Below are positions 25,941-38,470 of a DNA stretch of 64,000 nt, piece by piece. A model generated the notes under the pieces. The model was given only the letters and a program-made list of their open reading frames with translations, had not been told where the DNA came from and searched no databases. Each line of letters begins with the position of its first letter. Within the stretch, counting starts at the first letter, position 1. The position numbers were made by a program, and so were the translations under genes. Origin of the DNA: Colletes latitarsis (taxonomy: Eukaryota; Arthropoda; Insecta; Hymenoptera; Colletidae); the NCBI RefSeq assembly GCF_051014445.1, contig NW_027488370.1, positions 6,634,001 to 6,698,000 of the forward strand. The letters are read 5' to 3'.

Positions 25941-26349
25941 GAATATGTTAAATTAGGTAAAGCGTGATCGTTTATCGATCCGCGCTTGGCAGGCTCTCGT
26001 TAGCAAGTGACGGACGAGCACGCGCTGCCGAAAAGTACGCGGAAGAGAGGGGGAATCCTCCGACGCGCGGCGCTGTCGCCGTGGCTCTCGTCCGTCTTTT
26101 TCTAACATGTAATTATCGCACCTTCTCTATGGTCGAGCGTTTAACCGAAAAGTTCGAAATCGAACGTTACTGTACTGCTCGCGTGACTTACAGAAAAACT
26201 CAAGGAGCGAGAGTTTTTCTGCTGCCTTCTGTTTCGAGTCGCGGACGCGTCGACCTAGAATGTTCTGGTCGGTCGCGTATATTGAAAACAAAGCGGATTA
26301 ACGGCTAATTACGGGTTTAAATAAATCGAATTAACTCGATCTTTAAACA

Positions 26350-26354
26350 CTCAT
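26350..26354 (+). repeat. target-site duplication, right copy (CTCAT)
   Basis: CTCAT follows the terminal AACA of the LTR and leads straight into ACTTCATGGCTAG, the continuation of the monomer interrupted at 24715. Confidence 0.93.
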
Positions 26355-28229
26355 ACTTCATGGCTAGATCCTGGGCTGTTTCTGGATTGTATCACGTAGT
26401 AATGTGGTACCACGCTGAAACAGTCGATTAAACCTGGTTTCGATCAATATTTTAGAGGATAACGCAAGTTAAGTCTGGGATAGGTCTGCGATTTGACCTC
26501 ATCAGACTCATACTTTCGCATTCTTCACATACTTGTTGAACGGATCCTGGGTTTTTTCTGGTTTGGATCACGTAAGAAAGGGGGACCACACTGAAACAGT
26601 CGACTAAACCTGGTTTCGATCAATATTTTAGAGGATAACGCATGTTAGGTCTAGGTTAGGCCTGGGATTTTCCCTCATCAGACTCATACTTTCGCAATCT
26701 TCACATACTTGTTGAACGGATCCTGGGTTTTCTCTGGCTTGGATCACGTAGTATTGTGGTACCACGCTGAAACAGTCAATTAAACCTGGTTTCGATCAAT
26801 ATTTTAGAGGATAACGCAAGTTATGTCTGGGATAGGTCTAGGATTTGCCCTCATCAGGCTGTTACTTTCGCATATTTCTCATACTTCATGGCTAGATCCT
26901 GGGCTATTTCTGGATTGGATCACGTAGTAATGTGGTACTACACTGAAACAGTCAATTAAACCTGGTTTTGATCAATATTTTAGAGAATAATTCATGTTAG
27001 GTCTAGGTTAGGTCAGGGATTTGCTCCCATCAGGCTCATTCTTTCGCATATTTCTCATACTTGATGGCTAGATCCTGGGCTTTTTCTGGATTGCATCACG
27101 TAGTAATGAAGTACAACACTGAAACAGTCAATTAAACCTGGTTTCGATCAATATTTTAGAGAATAATTCATGTTAGGTCTAGGTTAGGTCTGGGATTTGC
27201 TCTCGTCAGGCTCATTCTTTCGCATATTTCTCATACTTGATGGCTAGATCCTGGGCTTTTTCTGGATTGCAACACGTAGTAATGAAGTACAACACTGAAA
27301 CAGTCAATTAAACCTGGTTTCCATCAATATTCTAGAGGACAACGCATGTTAGGTCTAGGTTAGGCCTGGGATTTTCCCTCATCAGACTCATACTGTCGCA
27401 GTTTTAACATACTTGTTGAACGGATCCTGGGTTTTTTCTGGTTTGGTTCACGTAGTAATGTAGTACCACACTAAAACATTCAATTAAACCTTTTCTTGAT
27501 AAATATTTTAGTGGATAACGCATGTTAGGTTTGGGTTAGGTCTGAGGTTTGGCCCTCATCAGGCTCACAGTTTAGCGTTTTTCACTTACTTCTTGAACAG
27601 ATCCTGGGCTTTCTCTGGTTTGGATCACGAAGTTGTGTGGTACCACACTGAAACAGTCCATTAAACCTGGTTTCGCTCAATATTTTAGAGGATAACGCAT
27701 GTTAGGTCTAGGTTAGGTCTGGGATTTGCTCTCATCAGGCTCATTCTTTCGCATATTTCTCATACTTGATGGCTAGATCCTGGGTTTTTTCTGGATTGTA
27801 TCACGTAGTAATGTGGCACCACGCTGAAACAGTCGATTAAACCTGGTTTCGATCAATATTTTATAGGATAACGCAAGGTAAGTCTGGGATAGGTCTGGGA
27901 TTTGACCTCATCAGACTCATACTTTCGCGTTTTTCACATACTTGTTGAACAGATCCTGGGTGTTTTCTGGTTTGGATCACGTAGTAATGTGGGAACACAC
28001 TGAAACAGTCAAGTAAACCTGGTTTCGATCAATATTTTAGAGAATAATTCATGTTAGGTCTAAGTTAGGTCTGGGATTTGCTCTCATCAGGCTCATTCTT
28101 TCGCATATTTCTCATACATGTTGAACAGATCCTGGGTTTTTTCTGGTTTGGATCACGTAGTAATGTGGGACCACACTGAAACAATCAATTAAACCTGATC
28201 TTGATAAATATTTTAGAGGATAACGCATG

Positions 28230-29220
28230 TTAGGTCTGGGTTAGGTCTAGGATTTGCCCTCATCAGGCTCATACTTTCGCATATTTCTCATACTTCATGG
28301 CTAGATCCTGGGCTGTTTCTGGATTGGATCACGTAGTAATGTAGTACCACGCTGAAACAGTCAATTAAACCTGGTTTCGATCAATAATTTAGAGGATAAC
28401 GCAAGTTAGGTCTGGGATAGGTCTAGGATTTGCCCTCATCAGGCTCTTAGTTTCGCATATTTCTCATACTTCATGGCTAGATCCTGGGCTATTTCTGGAT
28501 TGGATCACGTAGTAAAGTGGTACCACACTGAAACATTCAATGAAACCTGGTCTGGATAAATATTTTAGAGGATAACGCATCTTATGTCTGGGTTAGGTCT
28601 AAGATTTGCCCTCATCAGGCTCACAGATTAGCGTTTTTCACATACTAGTTGAACAGATCCTGGACTTTTTCTGGTTTGGATCACGAAGTAGTGTGGTACG
28701 TCACTGAAACAGTCCATTAAACCTGGTTTCGCTCAATATTTTAGAGGATAACGCATGTTAGGTCTAGGTTAAGTCTGGGATTTGCTCTCATCAGGCTCAT
28801 TCTTTCGCATATTTCTCATACCTGATGGCTAGATCCTGGGCTTTTTCAGGATTGCATCACGTAGTAATGAAGTACAACACTGAAACAGTCAATTAAACCT
28901 GGTTTCCATCAATATCTTAGAGGACAACGCAAGTTAGGTCTGGGATATGTCTGGGATTTGCCCTCATCAGGCTCATACTTTCGCGTTTTTCACATACTTG
29001 TTGAACAGATCCTGGGTTTTTTCTGGTTTGGATCACGTAGCAGTGTGGTACCACGCTGAAACAGTCCATTAAACCTGGTTTGGATCAATATTTTAGAGGA
29101 TAACGCATGTTAGGTCTAGGTTAGGCCTGGGATTTTCACTCATCAGACTCATACTTTCGCATTCTTCACATACTTGTTGAACGGATCCTGGGTTATTTCG
29201 GGTTTGGATCACGTAGTAAT
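28230..29220. repeat. 14-monomer-spaced block, copy at 30693-31683
   Basis: These monomers recur 2,463 bp downstream (14 monomers minus one base). Landmarks are TCAATAATTTAGAGG (28381 and 30844), CATACCTGATGGC and TTATTTCGGGTTTGG (about 29194 and 31657). The last landmark occurs a third time at about 33417, another 1,760 bp (10 monomers) on. Confidence 0.85.
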
Positions 29221-29287
29221 GTGGGACCACACTGAAACATTCATTTAAACCTGGTCCTGATAAATATTTTATAGGATAACGCATGTT

Positions 29288-30760
29288 AGGTTTGGGTTAG
29301 GTCTAGGATTTGCCCTCATCAGGCTCATACTTTCGCATATTTCTCATACTTCATGGCTAGATCCTGGGCTGTTTCTGGATTGTATCACGTAGTACTGTGG
29401 CACCACGCAGAAACAGTCGATTAAACCTCGTTTCGATCAATATTTTATAGGATAACGCAAGTTAAGTCTGGGATAGGTCTGGGATTTGACCTCATCAGAC
29501 TCATACTTTCGCGTTTTTCACATACTTGTTGAACAGATCCTGGGTTTCTTCTGGTTTGGATCAGGTAGTAATGTGGGACCACACTGAAACGGTCAAGTAA
29601 ACCTGGTTTCGATCAATATTTTAGAGAATAATTCATGTTAGGTCTAAGTGTGGTCTGGGATTAACTCTCATCAGGCTCATTCTTTCGCATATTTCTCATA
29701 CATGTTGAACAGATCCTGGGCTTTTTCTGGTTTGGATCACGTAGTAGTGTGGTACCACACTGAAACAGTCCATTAAACCTGGTTTCGCTCAATATTTTAG
29801 AGGATAACGCATGTTAGGTCTAGGTTAGGTCTGGAATTTGCTCTCATCAGGCTCATTCTTTCGCATATTTCTCATACTGGATGGCTAGATCCTGGGCTTT
29901 TTCTGGATTGCATCACGTAGTAATGTAGTACCACACTGAGACAGTCAATGAAACCTGGTTTCCAACAATATTTTAGAGGACAACGCAAGTTAGGTCTAGG
30001 TAAGGCCTCAGATTTTCACTGATCAGACTCATACTTTCGCATTCTTCACATACTTGTTGAACGGATCCTGGGTTTTTTCTGGTTTGGATCACGTAGTATT
30101 GTGGTACCACACAGAAACATTCAATTAAACCTGGTCTTGATAAATATTTTAGAGGATAACGCATGTTAGGTTTGGGTTAGGTCTAGGATTTGCCCTCATC
30201 AGGCTCATACTTTCGCATTCTTCACATACTTGTTGAACGGATCCTGGGTTATTTCTGGTTTGGATCACGTAGTAATGTGGGACCACACTGAAACAGTCAA
30301 TTAAACCAGGTTTCGATCATTATTTTAGAGGATAACGCATGTTAGGTCTAGGTTAGGTCTGGGATTTGCTCTCATCAGGCTCATTCTTTCGCATATTTCT
30401 CATACTTTATGGCTAGATCCTGGGCTTTTTCTGGATTGCATCACGTAGTAATGAAGTACAACACAGAAACAGTCAATTAAACCTGGTTTCCATCAATATT
30501 CTAGAGGACAACGCATGTTAGGTCTAGGTTAGGCCTGGGATTTGCCCTCATCAGGGTCATACTGTCGCAGTTTTAACATACTTGTTGAACGGATCCTGGG
30601 TTTTTCTGGTTTGGTTCACGCAGTAATGTGGTACCACACTGAAACATTCAATTAATCCTTTTCTTGATAAATATTTTAGAGGATAACGCATGTTAGGTTT
30701 GGGTTAGGTCTAGGATTTGCCCTCATCAGGCTCATACTTTCGCATATTTCTCATACTTCA
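29288..30760. repeat. 25-monomer-spaced block, copy at 33688-35160
   Basis: About 1.47 kb recurs exactly 4,400 bp downstream (25 x 176). Landmarks are AGTACTGTGGCACCACGCAG (29391 and 33791), TCTAAGTGTGGTCTGGG, ATACTGGATGGC and AAGGCCTCAG. The copies look nearly identical by eye, so this is a young duplication. Confidence 0.85.
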
Positions 30761-31944
30761 TGGCTAGATCCTGGGCTGTTTCTGGATTGGATCACGTAGT
30801 AATGTAGTACCACGCTGAAATAGTCAATTAAACCTGGTTTCGATCAATAATTTAGAGGATAACGCAAGTTAGGTCTGGGATAGGTCTAGGATTTGCCCTC
30901 ATCAGGCTCTTAGTTTCGCATATTTCTCATACTTCATGGCTAGATCCTGGGCTATTTCTGGATTGGATCACGTAGTAAAGTGGTACCACACTGAAACATT
31001 CAATGAAACCTGGTCTGGATAAATATTTTAGAGGATAACGCATCTTATGTCTGGGTTAGGTCTAAGATTTGCCCTCATCAGGCTCACAGATTAGCGTTTT
31101 TCACATACTAGTTGAACAGATCCTGGACTTTTTCTGGTTTGGATCACGAAGTAGTGTGGTACGTCACTGAAACAGTCCATTAAACCTGGTTTCGCTCAAT
31201 ATTTTAGAGGATAACGCATGTTAGGTCTAGGTTAAGTCTGGGATTTGCTCTCATCAGGCTCATTCTTTCGCATATTTCTCATACCTGATGGCTAGATCCT
31301 GGGCTTTTTCAGGATTGCATCACGTAGTAATGAAGTACAACACTGAAACAGTCAATTAAACCTGGTTTCCATCAATATCTTAGAGGACAACGCAAGTTAG
31401 GTCTGGGATATGTCTGGGATTTGCCCTCATCAGGCTCATACTTTCGCGTTTTTCACATACTTGTTGAACAGATCCTGGGTTTTTTCTGGTTTGGATCACG
31501 TAGCAGTGTGGTACCACGCTGAAACAGTCCATTAAACCTGGTTTGGATCAATATTTTAGAGGATAACGCATGTTAGGTCTAGGTTAGGCCTGGGATTTTC
31601 ACTCATCAGACTCATACTTTCGCATTCTTCACATACTTGTTGAACGGATCCTGGGTTATTTCGGGTTTGGATCACGTAGTAATGTGGGACCACACTGAAA
31701 CAGTCAATTAAACCAGGTTTCGATCAATATTTTAGAGAATAATTCATGTTAGGTCTAGGTTAGGCCTGGGATTTGCCCTCATCAGGGTCATACTGTCGCA
31801 GTTTTAACATACTTGTTGAACGGATCCTGGGTTTTTTCTGGTTTGGTTCACGTAGTAATGTGTTACCACACTGAAACATTCATTTAAACCTGGTCCTGAT
31901 AAATATTTTATAGGATAACGCATGTTAGGTTTGGGTTAGGTCTA

Positions 31945-33110
31945 GGATTTGCCCTCATCAGAGTCATACTGTGGCAGTTTTAACATACTTGTTGAACGGA
32001 TCCTGGGTTTTTTCTGGTTTGGTTCACGTAGTAATGTGGTACCACACTGAAACATTCAATTAAACCTTTTCTACATAAATATATTAGAGGATAACGCATG
32101 TAAGGTTTGGGTTAGGTCTGAGGTTTGGCCCTCATCAGGCTCATACTTTCGCATATTTCTCATACTTCATGGCTAGATCCTGGGCTGTTTCTGGATTGTA
32201 TCAGGTAGTGAAGTGGTACCACACTGAAACATTCAATGAAACCTGGTCTGGATAAATATTTTAGAGGACACCGCATCTTAGGTCTGGGTTAGGTCTAAGA
32301 TTTGCCCTCATCAGGCTCACAGTTTAGCGTTTTTCACATACTTCTTGAACAGATCCTGGGCTTTCTCTGGTTTGGATCAGGAAGTAGTGTGGTACCACAC
32401 TGAAACAGTCAATGAAACCTGGTTTCCAACAATATTTTAGAGGACAACGCAAGTTAGGTCTAGGTAAGGCCTGAGATTTTCACTGATCAGACTCATACTT
32501 TCGCATTCTTCACATACTTGTTGTACGGATCCTGTGTTTTTTCTAGTTTGGATCACGTAGTATTGTGGAACCACACTGAAACATTCAATTAAACCTGGTC
32601 TTGATAAATATTTTAGAGGATAACGCATGTTAGGTCTAGGTTAGGCCTGGGATTTTCACTCATCAGACTCATACTTTCGCATTCTTCACATACTTGTTGA
32701 ACGGATCCTGGGTTATTTCTGGTTTGGATCACGTAGTAATGTGGGACCACACTGAAACAGTCCAATAAACCTGGTTTTGATCAATATTTTAGAGAATAAT
32801 TCATGTTAGGTCTAGGTTAGGTCTGGGATTTGCTCCCATCAGGCTCATTCTTTCGCATATTTCTCATACTTGATCGCTAGAGCCTGGGCTTTTTCTGGAT
32901 TGCATCACGTAGTAATGAAGTACAACACTGAAACAGTCAATTAAACCTGGTTTCCATCAATATTCTAGAGGACAACGCATGTTAGGTCTAGGTTAGGCCT
33001 GGGATTTGCCCTTATCAGGGTCATACTGTCGCAGTTTTAACATACTTGTTGAACGGATCCTGGGTTTTTTCTGGTTTGGCTCACGTAGTAATGTGTTACT
33101 ACACTGAAAC
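31945..33110. repeat. 22-monomer-spaced block, copy at 35817-36982
   Basis: These monomers recur 3,872 bp downstream (22 x 176). Landmarks are ATACTGTGGCAG, CTACATAAATATATTAG, GAGGACACCGC, TTGTACGGATCCTGTG and TTGATCGCTAGAGCC. Related monomers recur again near 39.3, 41.5 and 46.5 kb. Confidence 0.85.
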
Positions 33111-34689
33111 AGTCAATTAAACCTGGTTTCCATCAATATTTTAGAGGACAACGCTAGTTAGGTCTGGGATATGTCTGGGATTTGCCCTCATCAGGCTCAT
33201 ACTTTCGCGTTTTTCACATACTTGTTGAACAGATCCTGGGTTTTTTCTGGTTTGGATCACGTAGCAGTGTGGTACCACGCTGAAACAGTCCATTAAACCT
33301 GGTTTGGATCAATATTTTAGAGGATAACGCATGTTAGGTCTAGGTTAGGCCTGGGATTTTCACTCATCAGACTCATACTTTCGCATTCTTCACATACTTG
33401 TTGAACGGATCCTGGGTTATTTCGGGTTTGGATCACGTAGTAATGTGGGACCACACTGAAACAGTCAATTAAACCAGGTTTCGATCAATATTTTAGAGAA
33501 TAATTCATGTTAGGTCTAGGTTAGGCCTGGGATTTGCCCTCATCAGGGTCATACTGTCGCAGTTTTAACATACTTGTTGAACGGATCCTGGGTTTTTTCT
33601 GGTTTGGTTCACGTAGTAATGTGTTACCACACTGAAACATTCATTTAAACCTGGTCCTGATAAATATTTTATAGGATAACGCATGTTAGGTTTGGGTTAG
33701 GTCTAGGATTTGCCCTCATCAGGCTCATACTTTCGCATATTTCTCATACTTCATGGCTAGATCCTGGGCTGTTTCTGGATTGTATCACGTAGTACTGTGG
33801 CACCACGCAGAAACAGTCGATTAAACCTCGTTTCGATCAATATTTTATAGGATAACGCAAGTTAAGTCTGGGATAGGTCTGGGATTTGACCTCATCAGAC
33901 TCATACTTTCGCGTTTTTCACATACTTGTTGAACAGATCCTGGGTTTCTTCTGGTTTGGATCAGGTAGTAATGTGGGACCACACTGAAACGGTCAAGTAA
34001 ACCTGGTTTCGATCAATATTTTAGAGAATAATTCATGTTAGGTCTAAGTGTGGTCTGGGATTAACTCTCATCAGGCTCATTCTTTCGCATATTTCTCATA
34101 CATGTTGAACAGATCCTGGGCTTTTTCTGGTTTGGATCACGTAGTAGTGTGGTACCACACTGAAACAGTCCATTAAACCTGGTTTCGCTCAATATTTTAG
34201 AGGATAACGCATGTTAGGTCTAGGTTAGGTCTGGAATTTGCTCTCATCAGGCTCATTCTTTCGCATATTTCTCATACTGGATGGCTAGATCCTGGGCTTT
34301 TTCTGGATTGCATCACGTAGTAATGTAGTACCACAATGAGACAGTCAATGAAACCTGGTTTCCAACAATATTTTAGAGGACAACGCAAGTTAGGTCTAGG
34401 TAAGGCCTCAGATTTTCACTGATCAGACTCATACTTTCGCATTCTTCACATACTTGTTGAACGGATCCTGGGTTTTTTCTGGTTTGGATCACGTAGTATT
34501 GTGGTACCACACAGAAACATTCAATTAAACCTGGTCTTGATAAATATTTTAGAGGATAACGCATGTTAGGTTTGGGTTAGGTCTAGGATTTGCCCTCATC
34601 AGGCTCATACTTTCGCATTCTTCACATACTTGTTGAACGGATCCTGGGTTATTTCTGGTTTGGATCACGTAGTAATGTGGGACCACACT

Positions 34690-36815
34690 GAAACAGTCAA
34701 TTAAACCAGGTTTCGATCATTATTTTAGAGGATAACGCATGTTAGGTCTAGGTTAGGTCTGGGATTTGCTCTCATCAGGCTCATTCTTTCGCATATTTCT
34801 CATACTTTATGGCTAGATCCTGGGCTTTTTCTGGATTGCATCACGTAGTAATGAAGTACAACACAGAAACAGTCAATTAAACCTGGTTTCCATCAATATT
34901 CTAGAGGACAACGCATGTTAGGTCTAGGTTAGGCCTGGGATTTGCCCTCATCAGGGTCATACTGTCGCAGTTTTAACATACTTGTTGAACGGATCCTGGG
35001 TTTTTCTGGTTTGGTTCACGCAGTAATGTGGTACCACACTGAAACATTCAATTAATCCTTTTCTTGATAAATATTTTAGAGGATAACGCATGTTAGGTTT
35101 GGGTTAGGTCTAGGATTTGCCCTCATCAGGCTCATACTTTCGCATATTTCTCATACTTCATGGCTAGATCCTGGGCTGATTCTGGATTGTATCACGTAGT
35201 AATGTGGCACCACGCTGAAACAGTCGATTAAACCTGGTTTCGATCAATATTTTAGAGGATAACGCAAGTTAAGTCTGGGATAGGTCTGGGATTTGACCTC
35301 ATCAGGCTCATTCTTTCGCATATTTCTCATACATGATGAACAGATCCTGGGTTTTTTCTGGTTTGGATCACGTAGTAATGTGGGACCACACTGAAACAAT
35401 CAATTAAACCTGATCTTGATAAATATTTTAGAGGATAACGCATGTTAGGTCTGGGTTAGGTCTAGGATTTGCCCTCATCAGGCTCATACTTTCGCATATT
35501 TCTCATACTTCATGGCTAGATCCTGGGCTGTTTCTGGATTGGATCACGTAGTAATGTGGTACCACGCTGAAACAGTCAATTAAACCTGGTTTCGATCAAT
35601 ATTTTAGAGGATAACGCATGTTAGGTCTAGGTTAGGTCTGGGATTTGCTCTCATCAGACTCATTCTTTCGCATATTTCTCATACTTGATGGCTAGATCCT
35701 GGGCTTTTTCTGGATTGCATCACGTATTAATGTAGTACCACACTGAAACAGTCAATGAAACCTGGTTTCCATCAATATTCTAGAGGACAACGCATGTTAG
35801 GTCTAGGTTAGGCCTGGGATTTGCCCTCATCAGAGTCATACTGTGGCAGTTTTAACATACTTGTTGAACGGATCCTGGGTTTTTTCTGGTTTGGTTCACG
35901 TAGTAATGTGGTACCACACTGAAACATTCAATTAAACCTTTTCTACATAAATATATTAGAGGATAACGCATGTAAGGTTTGGGTTAGGTCTGAGGTTTGG
36001 CCCTCATCAGGCTCATACTTTCGCATATTTCTCATACTTCATGGCTAGATCCTGGGCTGTTTCTGGATTGTATCAGGTAGTGAAGTGGTACCACACTGAA
36101 ACATTCAATGAAACCTGGTCTGGATAAATATTTTAGAGGACACCGCATCTTAGGTCTGGGTTAGGTCTAAGATTTGCCCTCATCAGGCTCACAGTTTAGC
36201 GTTTTTCACATACTTCTTGAACAGATCCTGGGCTTTCTCTGGTTTGGATCAGGAAGTAGTGTGGTACCACACTGAAACAGTCAATGAAACCTGGTTTCCA
36301 ACAATATTTTAGAGGACAACGCAAGTTAGGTCTAGGTAAGGCCTGAGATTTTCACTGATCAGACTCATACTTTCGCATTCTTCACATACTTGTTGTACGG
36401 ATCCTGTGTTTTTTCTAGTTTGGATCACGTAGTATTGTGGAACCACACTGAAACATTCAATTAAACCTGGTCTTGATAAATATTTTAGAGGATAACGCAT
36501 GTTAGGTCTAGGTTAGGCCTGGGATTTTCACTCATCAGACTCATACTTTCGCATTCTTCACATACTTGTTGAACGGATCCTGGGTTATTTCTGGTTTGGA
36601 TCACGTAGTAATGTGGGACCACACTGAAACAGTCCAATAAACCTGGTTTTGATCAATATTTTAGAGAATAATTCATGTTAGGTCTAGGTTAGGTCTGGGA
36701 TTTGCTCCCATCAGGCTCATTCTTTCGCATATTTCTCATACTTGATCGCTAGAGCCTGGGCTTTTTCTGGATTGCATCACGTAGTAATGAAGTACAACAC
36801 TGAAACAGTCAATTA
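34690..36815. repeat. 2.1-kb duplicated block, copy at 45250-47378
   Basis: The order of monomers is preserved at an offset of 10,563 bp (60 monomers plus 3). Shared landmarks are CGATCATTATTTTAG, GGGCTGATTCTGG and CACGTATTAATGTAG. One internal stretch (about 35300-35360 against 45860-45920) is of a different monomer type in the two copies, so one has been partly replaced. Confidence 0.8.
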
Positions 36816-38470
36816 AACCTGGTTTCCATCAATATTCTAGAGGACAACGCATGTTAGGTCTAGGTTAGGCCTGGGATTTGCCCTTATCAGGGTCATACTG
36901 TCGCAGTTTTAACATACTTGTTGAACGGATCCTGGGTTTTTTCTGGTTTGGTTCACGTAGTAATGTGTTACTACACTGAAACATTCAATTAAACCTGGTC
37001 TTGATAAATATTTTAGAGGATAACGCATGTTAGGTTTGGGTTAGGTCTAGGATTTGCCCTCATCAGGCTCATACTTTCGCATATTTCTCATACTTCATGG
37101 CTAGATCCTGGGCTGTTTCTGGATTGTATCACGTAGTAATGTGGCACCAAGCTGAAACAGTCGATTAAACCTGGTTTCGATCAATATTTTATAGGATAAC
37201 GCAAGTTAAGTCTGGGATAGGTCTGGGATTTGACCTCATCAGACTCATACTTTCGCGTTTTTCACATACTTGTTGAACAGATCCTGGGTTTTTTCTGGTT
37301 TGGATCACGTAGTAGTGTGGTACCACGCTGAAACAGTCCATTAAACCTGGTTTGGATCAATATTTTAGAGGATAACGCATGTTAGGTCTACGTTAGGCCT
37401 GGGATTTTCACTCATCAGACTCATACTTTCGCATTCTTCGCATACTTGTTGAACGGATCCTGGGTTATTTCTGGTTTGGGTCACGCAGTAATGTGGGACC
37501 ACACTGAAACAGTCAATTAAACCAGGTTTCGATCAATATTTTAGAGAATAATTCATGTTAGGTCTAGGTTAGGTCTGGGATTTGCTCCCATCAGGCTCAT
37601 TCTTACGCATATTTCTCATACTTGATCGCTAGAGCCTGGGCTTTTTCTGGATTGCATCACGTAGTAATGAAGTACAACACTGAAACAGTCAATTAAACCT
37701 GGTTCCCATCAATATTCTAGAGGACAACGCATGTTAGGTCTAGGTTAGGCCTGGGATTTGCCCTTATCAGGGTCATGCTGTCGCAGTTTTAACATACTTG
37801 TTGAACGGATCCTGGGTTTTTTCTGGTTTGGTTCACGTAGTAATGTGTTACTACACTGAAACATTCAATTAAACCTGGTCTTGATAAATATTTTAGAGGA
37901 TAACGCATGTTAGGTTTGGGTTAGGTCTAGGATTTGCCCTCATCAGGCTCATGCTTTCGCATATTTCTCATACTTCATGGCTAGATCCTGGGCTGTTTCT
38001 GGATTGTATCACGTAGTAATGTGGCACCAAGCTGAAACAGTCGATTAAACCTGGTTTCGATCAATATTTTATAGGATAACGCAAGTTAAGTCTGGGATAG
38101 GTCTGGGATTTGACCTCATCAGACTCATACTTTCGCGTTTTTCACATACTTGTTGAACAGATCCTGGGTTTTTTCTGGTTTGGATCACGTAGTAGTGTGG
38201 TACCACGCTGAAACAGTCCATTAAACCTGGTTTGGATCAATATTTTAGAGGATAACGCATGTTAGGTCTACGTTAGGCCTGGGATTTTCACTCATCAGAC
38301 TCATACTTTCGCATTCTTCGCATACTTGTTGAACGGATCCTGGGTTATTTCTGGTTTGGGTCACGCAGTAATGTGGGACCACACTGAAACAGTCAATTAA
38401 ACCAGGTTTCGATCAATATTTTAGAGAATAATTCATGTTAGGTCTAGGTTAGGTCTGGGATTTGCTCCCA
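36655..38470. repeat. 5-monomer HOR in tandem (880 bp, about two copies)
   Basis: An 880-bp unit is repeated once. The rare GTGGCACCAAGCTG is at 37141 and 38021, and the pairs TTGATCGCTAGAGCC and CCTTATCAGGGTC are at matching positions. The second copy ends near 38470, where a different monomer type follows. Confidence 0.85.

Larger units (their letters stand above)
24716..26349. mobile_element. solo LTR of an LTR retrotransposon, 1,634 bp
   Basis: The insertion starts TGTT and ends AACA, the TG...CA ends typical of LTRs, and lies between direct 5-bp copies of CTCAT. A 5-bp duplication fits Ty3/gypsy, BEL/Pao and copia elements alike. No integrase, reverse transcriptase or gag reading frame, primer-binding site or second LTR is present, so this is most simply a solo LTR left by recombination between the two LTRs. 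Its composition is unlike the satellite. Orientation is uncertain: AATAAA occurs on both strands at 24845-24861. On the minus strand this would give a long U3 and a short end region, the commoner layout. The longest internal reading frame (25964-26308, plus strand, 114 codons) has no feature I recognise. The family cannot be named from sequence alone. Confidence 0.85.

Noticed and set aside
25964..26308. 114-codon plus-strand open frame inside the LTR.
   Set aside because: No recognisable domain, no retroviral motif, and it lies wholly in what is otherwise an LTR. Chance is the simplest reading.
24716..26349. A host gene fragment or a DNA transposon as the explanation of the insertion.
   Set aside because: There are no long terminal inverted repeats, and the TG...CA ends with a 5-bp duplication fit an LTR better. 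No exon-like coding sequence was seen.
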